Below, piece by piece: positions 57,601 to 64,000 of a stretch of DNA of 64,000 bases. The stretch covers positions 832,365,337 through 832,429,336 of the forward strand of contig CM062297.1 in the NCBI GenBank assembly GCA_031216915.1, in the 5' to 3' direction. The translations under genes and the position numbers were made by a program. The notes under the pieces are model-generated. The model made no database searches. It was not told the DNA's origin and saw only the letters and a program-made list of their open reading frames with translations. Source of the stretch: Pictodentalium vernedei. Its lineage: Eukaryota; Mollusca; Scaphopoda; Dentaliida; Dentaliidae. The first letter of the stretch is position 1. Each line of letters begins with the position of its first letter.

Positions 57601-58207
57601 AGAGCCAAAAATGTCCATTTCTGATTCGTGTATCGAACCCCTTGAATGCTGCTCACATATATGCCTTTTCTGGTTTCTTATTAAAAATTGTTCTGATTCC
57701 AGTATGAATATCTGTAAATACTATTAACGAAAATCCATTTCTGATTTGTTTAAAAATATTTTACTCCTGAAAATAAGCCTCCATAAATTCTCTTTCTCTA
57801 TAGTTCATTCCTGATACTTTAAGCCTTTTTCACACAGACTTGAATTTACTGGGTGCAGTAAATTTTGTTTCTATAGTTCAAATTGTTATTGAAACAACAT
57901 CTCTCATTTTTACAGCTGTTCTATTCCAACATCAACAATTCGAAAGTGTTTGACGAAATTTTATTAGTTAACAACAACATTGTCTTCTATCAAAATGACA
58001 TTCTTGAAATAAATCCGAAAAACTCGAATTTACAGGCAAGGGGGGAGGGGGGGGGGGGTGGTTAGTGGAGGGGGAGATTATGACAAAATGCAAGGCACTT
58101 TTTAAAATGAGATGCCCTCTCAGGAATAAGTTTCGATGCCCCACGTTTTTTTTTTTTTTTTTTTTTTTTGTGGGTGGGGGGTAGAAGGAGTGGTATTATA
58201 TTACATC
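57601..58207. other. No supported gene
   Basis: AT-rich; G-run at 58040-58060 and a 23-base T-run at 58147-58169. Confidence 0.5.
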
Positions 58208-58575
58208 CTGGGAGCGCGGTGTCTCAGTAGGTAGAGGTGCAGGCTGCAAGCCGAGAGGTCCTCGGTTCGAATCCCACCTGCGGCAACCGCGTAGTGTCCT
58301 TGGGCAAGACACTTCATCTCCATTGCCCGCGTGGGGGCACGATGACGCCGTGTACTAAGGCGTACTGCACGTCGATGGTACGCATGTCTTCAACCAATCT
58401 AACCCTGCCTGTACTGCAGTGCGGAGTTACGATGTTGGGAAGTTGGCAGCTGCTCGTCGTTGCTCGGTGGTTCTCTCCGGGTACTCCGGCTTCCTCCACC
58501 CGTAAAACTGTCACGGTCATGATTAGCCATTGTGCATAAATATTTGGCCTTAAAACATCAATAAATAAATAAATA
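58208..58575 (+). mobile_element. tRNA-derived SINE, best-preserved copy
   Basis: The head GTCTCAGTAGGTAGAGG (A box) and GGTTCGAATCCC (B box) are 40 bp apart, then a conserved core (cttgggcaagacacttca, ctgtactgcagtgcggagtt, gttgctcggtggttctctcc) and a tail of ataaataaataaat. The same family is at 35288, 40085 and 43843, with a tail at 49505. Confidence 0.9.
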
Positions 58576-58737
58576 TATTACATCTTTGGTTTTGAAGAAT
58601 CGGTAAATGGCGTAAGGATTATATAGAAGATCTGATAGATACCCTTATTATATGATTTGCCTCACGATGCTTATCAAAGGCTGTGTCGACTCTATTTATC
58701 TGTGATATTGTACACATGTGATTGATTTCAATAAAAA

Positions 58738-58957
58738 AAATCTGTCGCTAGCGCGATTGGCCATTCCGTGGTGGGTATGTTAAATCCGTTAGGTGTGGTC
58801 CAGTTCAACCCATCAGCTGCCCACGCGCAGTTGCGGAAAGTACTAGCTCAGGACTAGGGCACCAAACCCGATGGGATGCATACTTCGACCCACCGCCTGG
58901 GGTCAGCGGATACTGCTAGAGTGTATCAGCCGGTGCTTGCTAGAATGTACCAGCGGT
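58738..58957 (+). pseudogene. 3' end of a truncated gene of the second element
   Basis: One frame gives SVASAIGHSVVGMLNPLGVV, QFNPSAAHAQLRKVLAQD, a TAG, then GTKPDGMHTSTHRLGSADTA and a natural-looking end at YQR-TGA. The 5' part is cut off at the A-run near 58737. Family not recognised; a virion protein is plausible from context only. Confidence 0.4.
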
Positions 58958-59054
58958 GACACTCCATGGAAGTGTGAGGGCGGCAGGCTGCCGGAGCTAC
59001 ACATCCAGCCACCGGCCCCATAAGTTTTTCTCCTTTTTGCTCTAATATTCTAAC

Positions 59055-59376
59055 ATGGCGCCTTTTGATATGGAAATAGGTGGCCTTTCACACGACCTCG
59101 TCGAGTATAACAACGAGATCGTTATTGCCACAACCGCCCAGACCCTGGGACTAAATACAAACTTAAACACTGCATCAATCCCACCCATCGTGTTTACGTG
59201 GGAGACAGGGCTGGTCAAGCCGCCGGCCGGTCTGACGGCTATTGATGCGCCAATGAGGACCCGTAGCGGAGGTGCCTCTGATGCCGAGTCGGCGGAATCA
59301 GGAACTGCGGCAGCACGCCAGCATGGTGACTGCCGTTATTGTGGGTGGGGTTACAGTTGTCTTACTCGCGCTTTGA
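59055..59376 (+). pseudogene. Small putative membrane protein of the second element
   Basis: It starts MAPFDMEIGGLSHDLVEYNN, followed by a Thr/Ala/Asn stretch and a Ser/Ala/Glu linker (SGGASDAESAESG). After a probable one-base shift the frame ends with a hydrophobic helix MVTAVIVGGVTVVLLAL and TGA at 59374. Its end overlaps the end of the opposite-strand gene by 26 bp. Unknown family; a C-terminal anchored virion or membrane protein is a guess. Confidence 0.45.
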
Positions 59377-60571
59377 TTTCTTCGGTTTTTGTGAGTAGCT
59401 TGAACAGCCCCGAAAACAATGGAACCTATAATTCCAGGTAGCGGAGCCGCCGCCTTCCCAGCTAGCTTGGCCAGGATGCGCTAATGAGCCAGTAGGTGCT
59501 TCTTCACCCTCTCTGTGAGGCCACCCTTATCAGATGGTGGTGGAGTGGGAGTGGGGGTACTTCCGCCCCCGCCGGTCAACGCAAGTACTGGGGTCTAGAG
59601 TGTCATCCCAATCGCTGTGAGGATAGATGCGATCGTAATCCCTTCTTCCCGGAAGAGGGTGAGAATGCGCTCAGCGATCGTTGTGTCCTCATCGAGGATC
59701 CGATTGATCGTGTCTCTGATTGGGTTGATTTGAGAGGGAAGAGCCTCCCTGTTCGTTGCGGCCGCCTCCAGGCGGGAAGCTCGTTCGTCTTCCAGATTGC
59801 ACAAGCGTTCTGCTGTCCGGCGCATACTAAACTGATCATCTTGAGCTTCATCGAGCTTTCTTTTTTACAAAGTGATGCTCATCCAGCTCGGACAGTCTGG
59901 CCAGGTTGTTCGTTAACCCACCTCGGTTGGTCTGCATTCCCTGTCGAGTCCACGGAGCTCTCTGACGCTGTACTCCAATTCCACGGTATCAAGTGGAGGG
60001 TCATGTAAGGTTTTAAGTGCAGTTTCTTCCTTCTCGGTAAGACTTTCCACCACGTTTTGAGTGAAATTTGACGCAGCATTAGCCACCTGTCCCAAGTCTC
60101 GCGGTTTTGTAGTATCTGATCCAATTCTAACAGCTACCTCACCCAACTCAGTGCCATTGAACCGCAGTGTTTCAAGCGCCTTTGGCTTAAGCTCCTTGCC
60201 CCTCTAGTCCAGTCCACAAAACACAGCTCACTCCGGATGACCTCACCACGGCCATGCTTTCCAGCAATTGATGAGAGAGGAAGGGGTGCTCCCATTTATT
60301 AACAATGTCGACATTTGAATGGGCCTTCAGCCAACTTGGAATAGTCACGTAGATAGGGCACCATCCCTTTCTCAGACAGATTCTGGTAGTGGCGATTGAC
60401 AGCTTCTTCCAAGAGCTCATTCTGCAATGAAGGTATTTTAACACCCGTCTCTTGTTCCTGTTCCAAAGGTACATCCGAAGGGGTCTAGGTAAAGCTAGTT
60501 TCATCTTGCAACTCCGTTGCATCATCATCGTCCTGTCGTCTTCCGAACTCGTCGAGGTCAAAGTCTGCCAT
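59351..60571 (-). pseudogene. Coiled-coil/membrane protein of the second element, broken
   Basis: It starts MADFDLDEFGRRQDDDDATE (60571). Acidic N-terminus, TAG, then PSLQNELLEEAVNRHYQNLS; a middle helical part (NFTQNVVESLTEKEETALKT, LDTVELEYSVRELRG); a heptad-like block RRTAERLCNLEDERASRLEA; RILTLFREEGITIASILTAI (amphipathic/hydrophobic); after two TAGs, a Gly/Pro linker, LAKLAGKAAAPLPGIIGSIV and LFKLLTKTEEIKARVRQL with TAA at 59351. At least two frameshifts. The role is unknown; this composite recurs in Polinton-group elements in my recollection. Confidence 0.55.
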
Positions 60572-60666
60572 TGTATTGAAGATAGATCCGAGATATGTTC
60601 ATTATATTCAACCAATATGGACGCAAGCTTAACCCATACCGCATACTATGAGAGCTTCTTGGAGTA

Positions 60667-61838
60667 ATGGGAGTTCGGCAGTCGGTTGTGATCATGCACA
60701 ACCCTAGTACGATTGGCCCGAACCAAGAGTTTAATATCCGATTCACAATCCTCGGGCCCCATGACCATATCGTATCGGATACAATGCGCCTAGCCCTTGC
60801 AGTCACTCTGAACTCAACAGATGATAGCAGGTCAATCGTTCAGAATCATGGCCGTGCCATCGTCAAGAAAATGGCAATCAAGATCAGCGGGAACGAGGTG
60901 ATGTCGGTCGACGATGCAGACGTGTACCACTGCTACCTTGATCTCTAGAAGACAGCCTCCGTGTGCATTGATACCTCCGCAGAAAGAAATGCTACTAAGC
61001 TGCGGGTCGGCGCAGAAGACAAGGGTGACACTGTTGCACAAACAAGGCTGATGCCTATGGCAATCGGTTCTGTATCCCGTTTGATTTTGAACTCCTTGAG
61101 GCCCATACCAGAATGCGTTTGGGGATCGGTTCGAGTACGAGCTGACATTCAATGATTACAGTCGAGTGGCCTTGGTCACAGGCGAGACCACTGCCAGTTA
61201 AACCATTGATAATATCAGCCTGGAATATGAAATGGTCACCCAATCTGAACTTGCTCGCATGCTCCGTAAGCAGTATGCTGGTCGTCTCGCAATCCTATAC
61301 GATCGCATCCTTCGCCATCGTAAAATGACCAAAGACAAGAGCATCAACCTTAACGTTGCCGCAAAGAGCATGAAAGAGATCCTGCTGCTGTTCGAGAACC
61401 CTGCTGCGGCTGGTGCAGCTTTCGGTAGGAAGCCTGAGGTCTTTTATAACCTCAATATCACCAAAGTTGAGGTTACCATCGAAGGTACTCCAGGGATTGC
61501 GTGCCTACCAGAATGGAACGAAGCCACTCGGCACTTTGGAGCTTGCCCCAGCAGCAAAACAGATCCTGAGGTGGCTCTGGTGGCAAAGGAGCTAATTCTG
61601 GCTGATGTGACACTGGGAGAGTTCTACCGACAAGTATGCACCAAGGCTTGACCTGCGGACCACGGATGATGGCGGGCTACACGGCAGTGGCCGGCGCATA
61701 GAAAACCCGAGTGAAGGTATCACTATCCAGATCACAAAGACAGAAGAGGAGAGAGGTTCGTTGAACGTATATCTGTACGTTCCCATGGATGCACAGCTTA
61801 ACATTGAAAATGGCCGGTTCACCAACAGAGTCTATTAA
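60667..61838 (+). pseudogene. Double-jelly-roll-type major capsid protein, second element, broken
   Basis: It starts MGVRQSVVIMHNPSTIGPNQ. Conserved blocks: EFNIRFTILGPHDHIVSDTM, GRAIVKKMAIKISGNEVMSV (parallel to SGQEIE in the first element), a TAG after CYLDL, then in another frame RFEYELTFNDYSRVALVTGE, a TAA, MVTQSELARMLRKQYAGRLA, ILYDRILRHRKM, FYNLNITKVEVTIEGTPG, and the C-terminus LNVYLYVPMDAQLNIENGRF. About 390 codons, within the usual range for these capsid proteins. Two frameshifts and two stops. The start is divergent from the minus-strand gene with 95 bp between. Confidence 0.75.
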
Positions 61839-62231
61839 TGACCTTTTCCTAAAGGAGCCCCACGTAGCCATTATTTGGGGTCAAACAGACTGTGGCAAGA
61901 CAGTTTTCGCCCTGGACCTGCTGTAGGGCCCTTACCGGGGCCTGTTTCGGCACATTGCGGTGCTCTGTCCCATAATCAAATACAACAAAACATGTCACGA
62001 CCGTCCATAGATTTGCAATAACCACGATGTGTACATAGCAAATCCCAGTGAACACCTCCACTCATATCTACGGGCCTTCTGTCGGACGTTCCAGGGGGAG
62101 TCACCCTTGTACATTATTGACGATTACTCGGCTACGAAAGCTTTGACGCAAAAGAAACACATGCTGTCTAAGCTAGCCTTCTCGGGTCGTCATGCGCAGT
62201 AGAGCGTTTGGGTTTTGACTCAGAATTATAA
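61810..62231 (+). pseudogene. A32-type packaging ATPase, second element, 3' truncated
   Basis: It starts MAGSPTESINDLFLKEPHVA, overlapping the capsid gene end by 29 bp. Walker A is WGQTDCGKTVF; Walker B is SPLYIIDDYS; downstream KHMLSKLAFSGRHAQ and SVWVLTQNYNS form the sensor-like block usual in this family. Three in-frame TAG codons (near 61924, 62008 and 62201). The gene is cut at ~62231 by the satellite-carrying element. Confidence 0.85.
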
Positions 62232-62284
62232 CAGTAGTATGTCATGTACCCGGACGGGCCCTAGTTGGGGGACCCCGGTGGGGG

Positions 62285-62510
62285 ACCCAGGAAGTGACGT
62301 CATGTCACGTGACGTAGTGGCGCCATGTTGTGTTGTCATGGTAACCCGCGTGAGCTGCCATATTATGACGTCATCTCCATAGTGATACGTGATGTGAGTG
62401 CGCATGCGCAGCTCGTGTTGTTAAGGTGATACGTGTTTCCGTCGTCCATTTTGTATACTGGAGGCCGCCATCTTGGTTTCTATCGTAGCACGTGATTGCT
62501 ATGTTACCCA
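62285..62510 (+). promoter_or_regulatory. Promoter-like motif cluster, right copy
   Basis: In order: GGAAGTGACGTCA, GTCACGTGAC, GTTGTCATGGTAACC (RFX X-box-like), GCTGCCATATT, TGACGTCATC, GTGCGCATGCGCAG (NRF1), GGCCGCCATCTTGG (YY1) and GCACGTGATTGC. The order is the same as at 22155-21935 on the minus strand. No TATA box is obvious. Confidence 0.7.
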
Positions 62511-62989
62511 ATTTTTCTGCAAAGGGATGGGGTATGTTTGGAGGGTATGTTCGATTGTAGAAGAGTAAATCTGATTACCACAAACAACCCGACAATCCTT
62601 CCAAATCACCAAAATCCACCCCAACTTTTACTATTTCGAATTCTTTCAGAATTCTCTGCTTCCATCTATATATGCAATAGTTTATGTCTACCTAGGCATG
62701 TTCCTTTGTTCTGGAGTATACTCCAGTAGCGTAGAAGAGCCTATTATTTGGAACAGTTTATCTTATTATTACTATATTTAGCAATTTCTGGTCTATTCTT
62801 GTTAGTTCTGACCCTATTCCAAGTACTCTTATTGTTTCATATATATAACTAACCAATCAGATTGCTTGATTTCCCATAACCTGTATGCAGAGTTATCTCC
62901 CTTCTGTATAATAAAAGCCTATATCCAATGGCCATATCCCATGGAATCCCATTTTTTGCAAAACACCTGTGGCTATGGAATCCCTTTTT

Positions 62990-64000
62990 GTCGTATGAGG
63001 CCATGAGGGCTATGTACATGTAAAAGCCCTCAATGAGTCCTCATTTATTATCCCTCATAGCCTCATTGAATTCTGAGGTTATGAGGACCATTAAAAATCC
63101 CTCAATGAGGTATAATTTACTACGACTCTTAGCCTCATTTCAGTATTTGAGGATACCTATGGCCTGGTATTGTATTATTCGAGGATACCTATCGAGGATA
63201 CCTTTAGGAGAATCCCTTTTTTGTCGTATGAGGCCATGAGGGCTGTGTAAAAGCCCTCAATGAGTCCTCATTTATTATCCCTCATACCCTCATGGAATTT
63301 TGAGGTTATGAGGACCTTGAAAAATCCCTCAATGAGATATAATTTACTACGACTCTTATCCTCATTTCAGTATTTAACAGGTATATCCTATGGAATCCCA
63401 TTTTGGAAAACGCCTGTGACTGTGGAATCCCTTTTTTGGTCGTATGAGGCCATGAGGGATATGTAAAAGCCCTCAATGAGTCCTCATTTATTATCCCTCA
63501 TATCCTCATTGAATTTTGAGGTTATGAGGACCATTAAAAATCCCTCAATGAGGTATAATTTACTACGACTCTTAGCCTAATTTCAGTATTTGAGGATACC
63601 TATGGCCTGGTATTGTATTATTCGAGGATACCTATCGAGGATACCTTTAGGAGAATCCTTTTTTTGTCGTATGAGGCCATGAGGGCTATGTAAAAGCCCT
63701 CAATGAGTCCTCATTTATTATCCCTCATATCCTCATTGAATTTTGAGGTTATGAGGACCATTAAAAATCCCTCAATGAGGTATAATTTACTACGACTCTT
63801 AGCATCATTTCAGTATTTGAGGATACCTATGGCCTGGTATTGTATTATTCGAGGATACCTATCGAGGATACCTTTAGGAGAATCCTTTTTTTGTCGTATG
63901 AGGCCATGAGGGCTATGTAAAAGCCCTCAATGAGTCATCATTTATTGTCCCTCATAGCCTCATTGAATTTTGAGGTTATGAGAACCATTGAAAATCCCTC
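62990..64000 (+). repeat. ~227-bp satellite array, right copy
   Basis: Five unit starts at tcgtatgaggccatgagggc (62991, 63224, 63440, 63667 and 63894; spacing 216-233). Units contain taaaagccctcaatgagtcc, tcatttattatccctcata, ttactacgactcttagc and ggcctggtattgtattattc. The last two unit starts lie in nearly identical sequence, so amplification is recent. Confidence 0.95.

Larger units (their letters stand above)
58738..62231. mobile_element. Second Polinton-like/adintovirus-like remnant, truncated
   Basis: About 3.5 kb of GC-richer sequence starting right after an A-run and ending where the 73-bp-unit element begins. It contains the 3' end of an unknown gene, a small membrane protein, a divergent coiled-coil/membrane gene, a capsid-like protein and a packaging ATPase. 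No polymerase, integrase or protease remains. Gene set, order and sequence differ from the Polinton at 2.8-19.9 kb. Polinton-like or adintovirus-like classification is inference. Confidence 0.8.
62262..64000. mobile_element. Satellite-carrying element, second copy, inverted, incomplete
   Basis: It starts with a fragment of the 73-bp unit (tagttgggggaccccggtgg), then the promoter-like block and the ~227-bp satellite. It is the inverted homologue of 19960-22470 and extends past the window end. Its insertion truncates the ATPase of the second element. Confidence 0.75.

Noticed and set aside
58208..58290. A tRNA gene
   Set aside because: It is the head of a SINE with four relatives in the window.
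59496..60008. 170-codon plus-strand frame
   Set aside because: It is antisense to the coiled-coil gene of the second element, which has a heptad-like pattern and a divergent start with the capsid gene.

Overview
This is eukaryotic, almost certainly metazoan, nuclear DNA. It is AT-rich and intron-era sequence with no bacterial operons. It holds tRNA-derived SINEs, a LINE, hAT-like and TTAA-type (piggyBac-like) MITEs, long microsatellites, and two degraded virus-like capsid-encoding elements. The mixture fits a marine invertebrate, possibly a bivalve mollusc, but nothing here fixes the species. Only one stretch looks like a normal host exon with splice signals (28422-28581, minus).

Layout: 1-2.75 kb holds repeat ends, a doubtful coding stretch with an exact 114-bp duplication, a TTAA MITE and a SINE tail. 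2.78-19.86 kb is one Polinton/Maverick element of about 17 kb with ~240-bp terminal inverted repeats. Its left half (plus strand) carries protein-primed DNA polymerase B and an adenain-like protease. Its right half (minus strand) carries a capsid-like protein, retroviral-type integrase, a parvovirus-like phospholipase A2 domain, a membrane/helical protein, a small protein, a pX-like core protein, a minor-capsid/penton-like protein, a packaging ATPase, a basic core-like protein and a conserved protein of unknown role. Every large gene is broken. A hAT MITE entered polB, then ~2.5 kb of TIR plus polB 5' end was tandemly duplicated; a TTAA MITE later split the polymerase C-terminus.

19.96-22.47 kb is an unusual element with inverted ends built from 73-bp tandem units. 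It carries a ~230-bp satellite and a compact promoter-like block (ETS/CRE, E-box, RFX X-box, YY1, NRF1 motifs). A second copy of the promoter and satellite lies in inverted orientation at 62.26-64 kb and runs off the window. 22.5-50.5 kb is mostly non-coding: SINEs, hAT MITEs with 8-bp target duplications, TTAA MITEs, tandem arrays and many long near-perfect hairpins. 50.57-56.3 kb is a dead L1/Tx1-like LINE split by another TTAA MITE. 56.6-57.6 kb is a four-unit array rich in nuclear-receptor half-sites. 58.74-62.23 kb is a second, different Polinton-like/adintovirus-like remnant, with a double-jelly-roll-type capsid protein overlapping an A32-type packaging ATPase and a divergent coiled-coil/membrane protein. 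It is cut at both ends.

The two virus-like elements would each have encoded a replication or packaging and virion module. Here both are fossils. Family assignments rest on motifs read by eye; no database search was run.
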